Source of the DNA: Diabrotica undecimpunctata
Lineage: Eukaryota; Arthropoda; Insecta; Coleoptera; Chrysomelidae
Assembly (NCBI RefSeq): GCF_040954645.1
Contig: NC_092805.1
Coordinates: 19,060,741-19,124,740, forward strand
DNA: 64,000 nt
Direction: 5' to 3'
Notes under the pieces: model-generated
Seen by the model: the letters and a program-made list of their open reading frames with translations, nothing else
What the model was told of the DNA's origin: nothing
Databases searched by the model: none
In this document: one piece after another, positions 1 to 11,025 of the stretch
Layout: the number at the start of each line of letters is the position of its first letter
How positions within the stretch are numbered: position 1 is the first letter of the stretch
Made by a program: the position numbers and the translations under genes

Positions 1-324
1 TGTGTTATGAATTCAACTATTTACAGAATTGTTGTTCAACAACAATATCCATAATCTCTCTTCTATGACCTGAAAGAGCTACATTTATGTAGGGCCTGAA
101 TAGTGAACATAAGTCTATACCTGTACATTTGAAAAATGGGCAATCCCATTGTTCAACTTTTTCACATGCGAAAAATCATGTCATTTTTTCGCTGTATTAT
201 TAACTATCCTTCTACCACAATTTTACAATCATTACCTTAGTCCAACCGTCGATAACTCTTCCTATTCCAGTTCCACCTCCCCTCCTTTAGAAATACAGAC
301 AGTTGTAAGATAGCAAACAAGAAA

Positions 325-475
325 GACTATCTTGCCTGTTACCTATCGCTTGGTACAGACGTACGGCTCTCTTGCCTGTTGTCTATCGATGAGAACGGAC
401 GCTCTCTCTCCCCTGTTGACTGTCGTTTGGTGACAAGGGTTTCTCTCTACTGTTGACTGCCGCTAACTAATTATC
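325..475. repeat. Diverged short tandem repeat, about 40-bp unit
   Basis: Four imperfect copies of a unit containing TTGCCTGTT, a TATCG or TGTCG block and TTGGT follow one another (for example CTTGCCTGTTACCTATCGCT, then CTTGCCTGTTGTCTATCGAT). Copies become more diverged to the right. No function is apparent. The 324 bases before it hold nothing I recognise. Confidence 0.5.
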
Positions 476-489
476 TTTCTCCTGCTTTT

Positions 490-927
490 AGTTATGCGAA
501 TAATACCGCAAATACCATTTTAAATCGTGATATTTTGGGCATTGAATCATCGGAATTTATCTGGACTTCAACATTTTTTAAGATTGGGATTGGTAAGGAT
601 CCGAAAAAAGAAAGCGCGGAATTTCCTGCGAATAGCATATTTGGTGTCATCTTCAAGCTGGTTGCGTTTTCTACCTCTGGTTTCAACGTTTTCAAGAGAT
701 ACATTATTCGATTTGAATTCATTTCGTTTAAAATTTTTTAGAATTCTGTATACAGTTCTCGTCGACACTTTAGTCAAATCACTACACAGAGTAACTACAT
801 CTTTGACCAACGTACTTTTATTACTTTCACGGAGTCCACAATACACGTTGTATATAATAGTTTTTTCTCTCATTGAAAAATTTGGCCACCGTTTACTTTG
901 ACTGCTCTCACTGTTCATATTGCTCAC
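490..927 (-). pseudogene. N-terminal fragment of an IS630/Tc1-like DDE transposase family
   Basis: The minus-strand reading frame from 927 runs 119 codons and has the shape of the helix-turn-helix N-terminal part of insect IS630/Tc1-type transposases: MREKTIIYNVYCGLRESNKS at the start, then VSTRTVYRILKNFK and AIRRKFRAFF. A frameshift near 570 moves the continuation into another frame, where ILKNVEVQINSDDSMPKISR is read, a block that usually precedes the catalytic domain. No DDE domain follows, so this is a truncated relic. Family assignment is by motif recognition only. Confidence 0.45.
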
Positions 928-2120
928 AACACTAAAATACGTGCTTAATGCTTCGATAATCTAATGAAATAATTAGACCGATTTCAGAATTTTATCCCAC
1001 ACCTAAATATGTAATAAAATTTTACGACTTACTGTCTTCGCTGTCGAAAAAACTACTGTGTAAAAAATGTAAAATATTTACAATGTGTTTTTGTGGGTTT
1101 TAGGGAGGTTTAACTATTACCTACTAACCTAAAATTATTTATTTTAATTAAACCAAATTTCAATAATAATCATATTCCTACATTAACGTGATACATATTT
1201 ATAAATAGGTATTTCTTCAATACAAGTAGCTTTCTCCTAACTTCTTATGAAATTTTTCGTACGCCATTGGAAGTCCTACAATAGCGCTGAAACGTCACTA
1301 TTACTTCTAAGAATTTACTGCCTAGAATTCTGAATTCTTTATTTATGGCCCATTTTGTTCTATTTTCTAATGTTTTTCTTTTGTTCCGTATCGCTCCCCT
1401 TTAAGTTTTCTTCTACATGATCTTCTTCTCCCGATTCCTCTTCATCATCATACTCATCACCTGTAGAAACTTCTACAAAAAGTGCTAACACTCTTTTTCA
1501 TAATCCATAATACCTGAAAAATAAAGTTTAATTATAAAGCAATTACTTTCAATTCACAAAATTCTATTACTTCTCTAGACGCACACAGTTCACTGCACCG
1601 GTTTTGCACATTACAAACTTACATTTCAAGCATCAACACTGCAATGATACACAGTCAACAAATGCACAATATATTGCTAATAAAGCAATATACTGTGATA
1701 AGTATACCTATCAAAAGAAGGTACAGAGCCGGAGAAACTTGAAAGCTTCCGATTGGCTTTAGAATTCCGGTCTTCTAGACAAGCTGCGTCTACTGAAGGG
1801 TTCAAACAGCGGTACCCAAACAGTCGATCGCGATCGACAGGTCGATCACGACAGCTTCTGGAGGCGATCGCAAAAGAATTTTAAGATATTCAGGTCCTAA
1901 TTGAAATATTCCAGGCTTCCGATGCAATGTCATAGAATAATCGAACACACATAGAAGCGACGCAACGGTCCAAAAGCGTGTACCATTTTTGTATACGCAT
2001 GCCCGATTCTGGTTGTTTAACTGTCAAAAACACGTGCTTATTCTGTAATTCTGGTTGTTTTCGATAGTCCGTAGGCGTCTATGGTAAATACTCGACACAA
2101 CAAGTGCATTTGACCATTTA
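928..2120. other. Non-coding stretch, nothing recognised
   Basis: AT-rich sequence without convincing coding potential on either strand. A short palindrome-rich spot near 1825-1875 contains repeated CGATCG motifs. I see no element ends. Confidence 0.4.
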
Positions 2121-2130
2121 TATAATTTAT

Positions 2131-2201
2131 TTATAGTTAAAAGGTTATAGTTATAGTTTATAGTTAAATATATAAGTTTATAGTTATAGTTTATAGTTAA
2201 A
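2131..2201 (+). repeat. TTATAGTT-type tandem repeat upstream of the THAP start codon
   Basis: About eight imperfect TTATAGTT/TTATAGTTAAA units lie within 90 bp before the ATG at 2221. A TATATAATT box at 2119 could serve as a TATA element. Possibly leader or promoter sequence of the THAP unit. Confidence 0.55.
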
Positions 2202-2635
2202 AGTTTAATTTATATTTAAAATGTCTGGATATATTTGTGCGATTCGCGGATGTTCATCTGTGACAGGAAAAGGAATAAGTTTATTTAGATTTCCTAAGAA
2301 TAATAACAGGTAATTACTATTGCTTTGTAATTATTATTAGTTATTACATAATAGTATTGGTTTGACTTTCGAACAGTAAGCCGACGCCGACGTGTCTGTC
2401 CGAGCTATAAAAAATAAACTTTGGTCTGCCAAGGGATAGTTCAAAATGAAAACATTAAATTTGGTGTCAGTGCTATTTCTTTTATTGAAAGACGCAAGTC
2501 TCCGAAGGCTCAGGTCAAAAAATCAACAGATGGTTGCCGGGTGTCAGCGCGCTCGAAGACAACAATACGAATATAGTATTTTTAGGAAATAAAAATATAT
2601 AGAGGGTTTTATACACGAGAATATTTTTGAATTAA

Positions 2636-3020
2636 GAGCGTAGGCGCAAAATTTCGGGCAAATGTTTTTTAAATGTATTCATTTTTTTCGAATCCTGAAA
2701 AAACTAATAAGTATTTTTGAAAAGTTTAAACGCAGAATGAAAGACCACATTATTACTGAGGGCCAAAAGTCCCCGAAAACTTCTATAATGTTTATTTTAA
2801 TAAGTTACAGGGGTGAAAAAAAAAGAGAAAATTTAGTGTGATTTTTAATTTCAAATATCTCGTTCAAAAAAACTTTTTGTTTATTCTAAGGGACTTTCGG
2901 CCCTCGGTAATAATGTAATCTTTCATTCTGTGTTTAAATTTTTCAAAAATATTTGTTAGTTTTCTCAGGATTCCAAAAAAATGTTAAAAAGCATTGGCCC
3001 GAAATTTTGCACCTACGCTC
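2636..3020. mobile_element. Palindromic MITE flanked by TTAA (piggyBac-like target)
   Basis: Inverted ends GAGCGTAGGCGCAAAATTTC (left) and its near complement at the right abut TTAA at 2632-2635 and 3021-3024. Nearly the whole 385 bp folds back on itself, with a second pair of inner repeats around GGGACTTTCGGCCCTC. TTAA duplication is the hallmark of piggyBac-class insertion; the element has no coding capacity. Confidence 0.65.
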
Positions 3021-5030
3021 TTAAACGAAACTACTACGAAAATTACTAAAATGCTCAAAATAAAAATTGTTGGAAACATAATTAGACCGATAGTTGGGAA
3101 AATCTTAAAATTACAACAGAACAAGACTTCAAAATTGCAAAAACATGGTTGCAAATAAACAAACTTACATTAAATTATGAAAAAACTAAATAGGTACTCA
3201 TCTACTTTTTGCTATATACAAAAGTTGTCTGCCAATTTTTAATTCGTTAAATATAAATAAAAAAGATCAAATACAGTAGACTCCCTCTATAACGAGAACT
3301 GAACTGGCAGACTAATTACCTCGTTATAAGCCGATCTCGTTATATCAAACAGCAATAATACTGTGCAAACATATAAATATGTAGTTTTCTAAAACAGTAA
3401 CTTCCTATAGTGAAGCCATTCGGAGCAATATAAAATGCTAAATATTGTTTGAATGGCGTTTTTGAAAAAAAGTTGTTTACTTTTATTGTCAATGATATAC
3501 GTTAAAACAAAAAATCTGTATTCTGTAAATCTGTATTAAGCATATTTTCAAGGGTAACATAACTATTGCTTCTGCAATTGGAAGAAGTCTGTCATTTTTG
3601 ACTGCTTTAAATTGTCCAGTATTCTATCTATCATATTTTCTAAAGATGTGAAACAGTTGTATGCTTCTTCATTTGCGTTTTGTCTTTGGATAAAGTTTCT
3701 TATAACATTTAAAGCACTTTCTACATATTGTCTATTAGGACCTTCTTATTATTAGGTGCAAATGGTCAACCCCCTATACTGACACTTGTGAATCATAAAT
3801 TGTAAATTTCCGAAGAAGTTTAATGCGGGCGGCAGTTAAAAAGGGTATTTATTTATAGCCACGGCCGGGCCAAAAACTTAAAAAAAAAACACGTTTTTCG
3901 ATCTTATTTTCTCTCGTTATAACCAAATTTGCGTCGCTATAGAGGGTTATAGTTCAATAGAAATTTCACAGGACATCTAATGTACCTCGTTATAAGCGAA
4001 ACCTCGTAATAACCGTGTTCGTTATAGAGGGAGTATACTGTATATGGATCGAAGTACATAAAATATTTAAGAGTTTTAAATGGGAATTACAAATAAAAAA
4101 TATTAAAACTTTATTTGTTGCATATCTCAATATTTACTGACATTTTTGTGACTTAGTCAGGAGAAACTGTAAATTTATTAAGATTAGATATTGACAAAAG
4201 TTAAATATTTCATTACATTCAATATACTTAGAATATACTAATACTCTTATAGTTGTAAGTAATAAAGTATTATTTATAAATACAGAAAAAGTTCTTTGTT
4301 TAAAATATGTTCTGTTAAAAATTTGTAGTGCCAAAGTGTGGATAGAAGCTTGCAGACGAGAAGATTTGTTATGCAAAATGGATTCACTTTATAATAATTA
4401 TAGGATTTGTGAACTGCATTTTGAAGATAATGTTATTGTAAAAGGAAATAGAAGAAAAACATTGGCGCATGACGCAGTACCTTCAATGATCTTTGTTATT
4501 TATATTTAACGAATTAAAAATTGGCAGACAACTTTTGTATATAGCAAAAAGTAGATGACTACCTATTTAGTTTTTCCATAATTTAATGTAAGTTTGTTTA
4601 TTTGCAACCATGTTTTTGCAATTTTGAAGTCTTGTTCTGTTGTAATTTTAAGATTTTTAGTAATTTCTTTGTTTCGCTTAAGAGCGTAGGCGCAAAATTT
4701 CGGGCCAATGCTTTTTAAATACAATCATTTTTTTCGAATCCTGAGAAAACTAACAAATATTTTTGAAAAATTTAAACACAGAATGAAAGATTACATTATT
4801 ACCGAGGGCCGAAAGTCCCTTAGAATAAACAAAAAGTTTTTTTGAATGAGATATTTGAAATTAAAAATCACACTAAATTTTCTCTTTTTTTTTTCACCCC
4901 TGTAACTTATTAAAATAAACATTATAGAAGTTTTCAGGGACTTTCGGCCCTCAGTAATAATGTAGTCTTTCATTCTGCGTTTAAATTTTTCAAAAATACT
5001 TATTAGTTTTTTCAGGATTCGAAAAAAATG
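2681..5030. repeat. Large inverted repeat around THAP exon 2
   Basis: The left arm (about 2681-3266) recurs in reverse complement at about 4486-5030. The arms contain one MITE copy each plus 180-240 bp of its flank; the left arm has an extra block of roughly 60 bp near 3050-3110. The loop holds the Tigger relic and THAP exon 2. The arms are clearly diverged (many single-base differences), so this is an old inverted duplication. Confidence 0.7.
3274..4040 (-). mobile_element. Tigger/pogo-like element relic
   Basis: Ends CAGTAGACTCCCTCTATAAC and, inverted, CAGTATACTCCCTCTATAAC are typical Tigger termini, with TA at 3272-3273 and 4041-4042 as target duplication. Inside, the minus strand from 3742 to 3563 reads a 59-residue tail ending LKQSKMTDFFQLQKQ and a stop, which resembles the C-terminal end of Tigger transposases. 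The catalytic domain is gone, so it is an internally deleted, non-autonomous copy of 767 bp. Confidence 0.75.
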
Positions 5031-5040
5031 AATGCAATGA
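4682..5040. mobile_element. Second, inverted and truncated copy of the TTAA MITE
   Basis: Starts with TTAA (4678-4681) and GAGCGTAGGCGCAAAATTTC, then follows the reverse complement of the 2636-3020 copy through both inner repeats. The expected right terminal repeat is missing; the sequence breaks off near 5040. Confidence 0.6.
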
Positions 5041-5549
5041 ATGCGTCTCTTTTTTGTATAACAAGCTGCGGTGACGTAAAAGTAAAATAGAAATATTTAA
5101 AACACGAAATAAGTACGGAAGAATATCTCACATTAGGCTTAGAGATTACATGCTTGATTAGATTTACAGATTAGATTAGATATATATTTACAATACAAGT
5201 ATTTTCGGAAATCTACTTATTTTAGTATCTAAGCTTCAGTCTAGTTGTAGTAGTCGGTAGTAGTAGTAGATCGCTTGTCTTTAAATATTTTGTGATAGAT
5301 CGCAGACACTACAAGTCTGAGCACACCTGGGTTAAAAGACCATTCTTCCAATTAATTTAAAAATTACTGCAAGGTTTGTTATCATAGTAGTGTTGTTTTC
5401 TTTAATTTAGACAAAAAGATTTTCACAAATAGTATTCAATAGTATAAGTAGATTATTTATAATTTTATTTATGGCTATTAAGCATAATGTTAGGAAGTTC
5501 ATTGCTAGGAATAATTTGTAAAATTTTAAGGTTATTTAATCATTGTTCA

Positions 5550-6057
5550 AGAACACTTTAGATATCTGGGTAGCTGGATTAACTGCAGGGTTGAAAGTGA
5601 CGAAGAAATTTCGACCAGAATAGAACTCGCACGGAAAAACTTTATTAACTGGCGTTCTGCATTATGCAGTAGAAGTCTGTCATTGACCACACGTCTAAGA
5701 GTATTGAAGTGCTACGTAGAATCCCGTGGACAGCACACATGTAACGAACGCGTGCTAGAGACCGTGCACAAAGAGCGAGAATTGATCAACATCATCAAAA
5801 TGAGAAAGGTCCAATACTTCGGTCATATAATGAGAGGACCTAAATATCGCTTACTCCGGTTAATCATTCAGGGCAAAATCGAAGGAAAACGTTGGGTCGG
5901 AAGAAAACAACTGTCCTGGCTGCGTAACATTAGACAATTGACAGGTCGAACGGTCGAGGAACTGTTTCATCTAGCTGCCGACCGAGAATCATTTCATCAG
6001 CTTGTCAATATGACGATAGCCAACGCTTGAATACAAGCACGGCACACAAAGAAGAAG
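5550..6057 (+). mobile_element. 5'-truncated LINE 3' end with 12-bp target duplication
   Basis: The translated sequence reads FRYLGSWINCRVESDEE, then a C-terminal block with YFGHIMRGPKYRLLRLIIQG and GRKQLSWLRNIRQ, the extreme C-terminus of a LINE reverse transcriptase ORF (RTE-like or related clade). The open frame from 5683 runs to a stop at 6030. The 3' end is a (GAA) tract. AATCATTGTTCA occurs at 5538-5549 and again at 6058-6069, so both insertion borders are known. Confidence 0.75.
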
Positions 6058-6069
6058 AATCATTGTTCA

Positions 6070-6859
6070 TTTTCTTCTAGTAATTTTTCGCGCTAATATA
6101 GTTTTATACCAGAAATGATAACCGATTTGTATAGATGTTCTCCAAAATCTTCTTTTGCCCTACTTCAAACAAATTTTTTCAGCAAACCCACTCGAGACAA
6201 ACTTTCTAAGAAATAAAAATACGACGTTAAAACTTCTGTTCCATGTTCGATTCGTTGTAAAATTTAATAACATTTGCTGATAGGGAAAGGCCAGCTATTT
6301 ATTGATTTAATGGAATTCGACGGACACAATGCCTAAAAGATAAGCCAACACAAACGTCTGATATTGACAAAGTATATTTGAGTTATTTCCGTTCATACTT
6401 ATTGACTCGCGCGAGTAAGACCTATTCATATTATTGGATAATTACTAAAAGATATAATGAATAAAGGAAACTTTTACAATAAGTGAAAGAATAAAGATTT
6501 CAGTTGAACAATTGAAAACTGTTCGTTGTTTTTAATAACAAATACACTGACAAAAAGTAAAGAATGTATTAATATTCATTCGTTTATCAACAAATCATTT
6601 TTTTTTGGAAAAAAAAAGTTTCAAAAGTTTTTTAATTATAGGAGGAATCAAAAATAACTATAGTCTTTTGATATCTTATAGTATTGTATAGTGGATAGAG
6701 TGTTGCCAGTGTCTTTACGAAAGTATATTATACATTTTATAACTAATTTTTTGTCGATTTGAGTTGTCTGAATGGCTCAGCTGGCTAGCATACTTTCTTC
6801 GCTGCGAGTAGTGATGTTCATGGTTTAAAACCAAGCGCAACCGTCAAACAACGCTGAGG
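6070..6859. other. Non-coding stretch, nothing certain
   Basis: No gene or element end is recognised in most of this stretch. Near 6773-6832 there is a weak tRNA-like A/B box pair on the plus strand, but it may be part of the neighbouring Penelope-like sequence. Confidence 0.3.
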
Positions 6860-8830
6860 TCTCGCGCGTGTTTACACAGTTGGGGTGTTTTTCAATTTCG
6901 ATGGCTTCACGGATAATTCTCGATTTTAAGAAGCGGATAGGAGCGATGGTTTTTGCTTTTTTAAAATCTATTTTATAACCTGTCTGAATATGATGTTGGG
7001 CTAGGGCTGAAGTAGTATCGGAATGTTTTACAGATAGAATGTTCGTAAATACGGTTGTGGATTCGTCGGTTTGTCTGTCCTATGTATGTTCGTGAGCAAC
7101 TATAACAAGGTATCTCGTAGATACCATGGTCTACATTGGAAGAGACTGGACAATTTGGAGTGAGTAGTGAAGATGGTTTTGATATTTAAAGGGCTAAGAG
7201 GTCTACTGATCTTGTCAGTAACACCATTGATAAATGGTTGCAAGATATGGGGTTGACCGGGAGGCAAGGTTCTTTTTTTGGATGGAATAGGGTTTTAGAT
7301 GTTTGTGAATGCTCCTATTGATTTGGGTTTTGTGGTAGCCATTCTGTAAGAGTGTTTGCCTTATTAGATTGATTTCGGATGATCTGTGATTTTCGGTACA
7401 AGGAATATAAAATTGTGGGTGTCTCTGAATAAGAACATTAAGGAATGGCAAAGACGCTTCAGATTCAACTTCCATCGGTAATTAAATACTGGGATGTATT
7501 CCATTCAGGTGGGAGAGGAAGAGATTTAATGTGTCTTTACCATGGGACCAAATGACAAAGGTGACATCAACGGACCGTAATGGTGGGTTTGAGATTTGAC
7601 GAGGACAGGGCTGTTGTTTTGAAATGTTCCATGTATATATCAGCTATTACGGAAGAGAGGGGGGATCCCATTGGGGCACCTTTGAATTGACGATAGAAAT
7701 GATTTTGAAATGAAAAGTATATATTAGACATGCAGTGTTTCATAAGAGATAATGTGTCTTGGAGGATTTGATGTTAGGAGTACAAGATGGAAATGTTTTC
7801 ATCAATAGGAATGTTGGTGAATAAAGAAACAATGTCAAAACTAACTAGTATATCTCAAGGTGAAATAGAAATGTTTTTTATATATTTAAATAGAAAAGAT
7901 CAATAAAATGGAAAGGACTAGGAATTTTTGTCAAAGGACTAGGCGTTTTCGGCTAATGGTTGTAAGGATAAAGCGAGATGTTTTGCCAATTTCTGAGTGG
8001 GGCAGTTGTACGCACTGACTATGGGTTTTAGGGGGACATTGGGCTTATGGATTTTTGGATGGCCGTATATTCTTGAAATTTGGCATGATTTTTCCCTGGA
8101 TATAAGAGATTTTTATGGTGTCTGAAGGTAGAGTGGATTTATTTATGTTGGATTTGGTCGTTTTTTCTAGATAGGTGGTGGGATAGTTTGGTACGCCTTT
8201 GGTATTCTATGAAATTGAAAAGTTCAAATATTTTGTCAAAATAATTAGAAGAGTTGAGAATGATGGAGGCATTACCTTTGTCAGCCGGAAGGATTACAAT
8301 GTCAGGGTTGTTATAAAGTTCTTTAAGGGCACGTTTTTTTGAAAAACTGATATTTGAGAGGGTTTGAAAATACGGAGAATTCTGGCGACATCTTATCTGG
8401 CAACTTCGGCTTGGTCGCAAAGAAGATGAAGAATAGCTTCTTCAGTTTGACAAATAATTTTCTCTGGATGGAAAGAGGTTTTGACAAAGCTTTGTAATCA
8501 AAGCGGAAATCCAGTTGCTCTAAGTATTTTGGAAATGGATGAAGATTTAGTGTGATGTTTAATTTGAGGAGATGTTGAAACGACTTGCTGGTAGCGACAC
8601 GATTAAGGAAAGCAAGGCCGCAGAAGACGGTATTTGCGTGCAAGATTAGAAAAAGATTTAGTAAGAATGAAAAATTTCTCCCCGTAGAGGTGAATGAAAT
8701 GTTCGGAAAAATTTCCGCAGCCAGGTAAATGAAAATTACTAAGTCCTCGGGAAGAACCGCATTGAGAACCACGTCGTTCTGATCTTGTCCCTTTTAGTCT
8801 TGCCCAACATCGACCTTAACATTTTGATTT
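6860..8830 (-). pseudogene. Penelope-like retroelement (reverse transcriptase plus GIY-YIG), decayed
   Basis: Read on the minus strand the order is: an N-terminal region (from about 8820), the Penelope signature VILPADKGNASIILN at about 8310-8250, GAPMGSPLSSVIADIYMEHF near 7690-7630, FVIWSHGKDTLNLFLSHLNG, SEASLPFLNVLIQRHPQ near 7455, and a GIY-YIG nuclease block GIYEIPCYSCSRTYIGQTNR near 7110-7050. These are diagnostic of Penelope-like elements, which couple an RT to a GIY-YIG endonuclease. Several frameshifts break the frame, and the RT catalytic box normally YVDD reads SVDV here, so it is dead. Termini were not resolved. Confidence 0.85.
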
Positions 8831-8938
8831 TAGTTATTTTTACATATCACACTTTACCGCACCAACGCAGATCTCACCACCCTTGTATGTCTTTCTTTTC
8901 AGACCTACCCCGATTTTTTTATAACAGAGTACCCCGTC

Positions 8939-8941
<3 letters not shown>

Positions 8942-9010
<69 letters not shown>
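8942..9010. repeat. (AT)n microsatellite
   Basis: Uninterrupted TA dinucleotides over about 69 bp. Confidence 0.98.
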
Positions 9011-9017
<7 letters not shown>

Positions 9018-9376
9018 AATGTATAGTGCAGGTTTCTCTTGAGATTAGTTTCTAACCATTTTCATTTTTAAGCAGTCTAAAGTACTGAGTTAATAATTAA
9101 TAACAGCCAATTTCCTTTACGTTGCTCTTCTTTTTACGGAAACCGATAATAATGTTTTAATACGTTCATAGTTAAGTGATTATTACTGTAGATAATGAGT
9201 TAATTGGGAAAGTATATCATTTTCACTAATGACGCTAAACTGTTCTGGATCATGACGTATTCGAGTTAAAATAAACAGATGAGCACAGTTTTTTAATAGA
9301 GAAATTTTCCAAAACATTTCTTTACGATTCTAGTGGACTGATTAACTTATCCAGCCACAGAAATTCTACGATGTTT

Positions 9377-9531
9377 GTATATAAACCGAGAGTTTTGTTT
9401 TCGCTTTCAGTTTGTTGTAGGTTTGATTTTAAAAATAGCGGTAATCCATTCGTGTAAAAAGTGATAGTGCTTTTGTCTAGCCAGTGTTCCTGCTATTATA
9501 TAAATAATAACGGAATAAAAGAAGCTTAAAG
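9377..9531 (+). promoter_or_regulatory. Candidate core promoter and non-coding first exon, possibly of ELOVL
   Basis: TATATAAA at 9379-9386 is followed, at the standard spacing of about 29 nt, by an arthropod initiator TTCAGTTTG (A+1 near 9409). About 120 nt later, AAAG/GTAAAC at 9531/9532 is a good splice donor. The first coding ELOVL exon has an acceptor just before its ATG and so needs an upstream non-coding exon; this is the best candidate I see, though it would make a 15.7 kb first intron. The link to ELOVL is inference from position and strand. Confidence 0.42.
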
Positions 9532-10332
9532 GTAAACTAACTTTGTTTACATAATTATATAATTACTGTTTACGTGTGTTATTTACGTTGTGTCCTGTCT
9601 GTTCTTTTTATTGTTTTTTTTTTGTAATTTACAAGCTAAACCTTATGTTTGATCATCAGGTTTTATTTATACAGTGAGTTTTAATTATTTTATCGTGCCT
9701 CATACCAATATTAATCTTCTTCATAAAGTTTCGTCTTCTTCCAAGTACAAGATCTATTAGTTATAACGCTATATCTAATACCGTTTACAATTTTTTGATA
9801 ACCAAATGGATCTTGTTATATTTATTGTCCACCAACAATCTCTCTTCTTTAATCTTAATTAATATATTAGGAATGTCTTTTTCTTTCTGTTTGTTTTTTA
9901 TTTTGATATTATGTGATTTTAATAATGCACTTACAATAAAATGTCGTTTGTAATTGATACGCCTTTTTTTACTTCTGTGTTGTTTGCAAAGGCGGATCCG
10001 GGAACCGATTTTCAGGGGGGGAGGGCAACTTTTTTTGGGTGATCTGGGGGAAAATTAAAAAAAAATTAGTTTAATGATTAAGTAGTAAATTAGTAAAAAA
10101 TTAATTTTAAAAAATTAAAATGGTGAGTTGTAAGGCACTTTTTACACACTTTTGAATGCCATAAAGACATTTAAGTAACACTTATCGATATTAAAGTATT
10201 TTTATTTGTATTGTAACAAAAAATCTTAACCTAAAACCCCTTGAAGTCCAACTAGTGCAAAGAAAGAAATGTAGTTTAGTTTATGGAATTAAAATAGCAT
10301 AAATAAAAGGCGAATACTATTGATCAAGATAC
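9532..10332. other. Non-coding stretch, nothing recognised
   Basis: Low-complexity AT-rich sequence with a G-rich patch near 9990-10045. No ORF or element border is apparent. Confidence 0.4.
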
Positions 10333-10455
10333 TTTATTTGTCTAGTACACAAATTATTCATGTACACTAAACCTCATATAACAAATTCGAGTCATCTGGC
10401 TCGCCGATGTACAAATTTGAGCTTGATGAGCTTTCGACATCCTCTTTGATGTCTT
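10333..10455 (-). CDS. Possible last exon of an unidentified minus-strand gene
   Basis: On the minus strand a pyrimidine-rich tract ending CTGAAG (about 10474-10456) could be an acceptor. The following 89 nt read EDIKEDVESSSSSNLYIGEP and then DDSNLLYEV before TAG (10369-10367), an acidic serine-rich tail. AATAAA on the same strand is at 10338-10333. No matching upstream exons were found, and I do not recognise the protein; it may be a transposase tail. Confidence 0.3.
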
Positions 10456-11025
10456 CTTCAGAAAGAAGAGAAAAAAAGATGCAAATGTTGCCATAATTTT
10501 TTTTTTTATTTAATTAATGGCTTTGGATGACTCGATCCATTCAGCCACGATAATGTATTTGAATTTGTTAATGATGTATTGACCTACTGCATTTGTTAAC
10601 AAAATTCTTTCATTCGTTTACTTTTATTCGTTACATTGAGGGCCCCAACCAACTTAAAGTGAATATTTATTACCTATTATACCATAAAAATTAAAATATC
10701 ATACCCCGATTTGAGCCAGAAAGATAAGAGAATACTTAAAGGGGGTCATAGAATGGAATAGAATAAAATATGCTTTATTGTAACTGAAAATTGTACAATT
10801 TTATGGACAAAGCTTACAAAAATTTAAAAAAATAGAATAACAATTAAAATTTACTAAAATTACATAAATCGTCAATATCACAGAATCGCAAAATAAAAGG
10901 TAATAAAATATACAATCCATTGCAAAATTTAACTAAACCGCATAATAAAACCTTACGAACTAGTTTACGAATAAGTTTAAGTTTCTGCATGTTTTACCCA
11001 AATATATATATAAAAATATACAGAG

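Larger units (their letters stand above)
2221..4509 (+). pseudogene. THAP zinc-finger protein relic in two exons
   Basis: Exon 2221-2309 (donor AACAG/GTAATT) and exon 4329-4509 (acceptor TTTGTAG) join in phase to 89 residues. Together they make a THAP C2CH DNA-binding domain: C6 and C11 early, GISLFRFP, then W33, C37xxxxxxxC and ICELHFED, ending HDAVPSMI. The usual spacing C-x4-C, later C-x2-H (CELH) and terminal AVP box are all present. The protein stops right after the THAP domain because the reading frame runs into the right arm of a palindrome. THAP domains occur in host regulators and in P-element transposases; the neighbourhood of repeats favours a transposon origin. The intron contains a MITE and a Tigger relic. 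Confidence 0.7.

Noticed and set aside
1820..1880. Clustered CGATCG palindromes
   Set aside because: Short local motif repetition without further structure.
6773..6832. tRNA-like A box (TGGCTCAGCTGG) and B box (GGTTTAAAACC) at normal spacing
   Set aside because: The B box deviates at the key GTTC position, no acceptor stem closes, and the region may be coding or terminal sequence of the adjacent Penelope-like element. A tRNA gene is not supported; a SINE head is possible but unproven.
8785..9018. ORF ending in YIYIYI repeats
   Set aside because: The tail is translated (AT)n and the first part is antisense to Penelope-like sequence.
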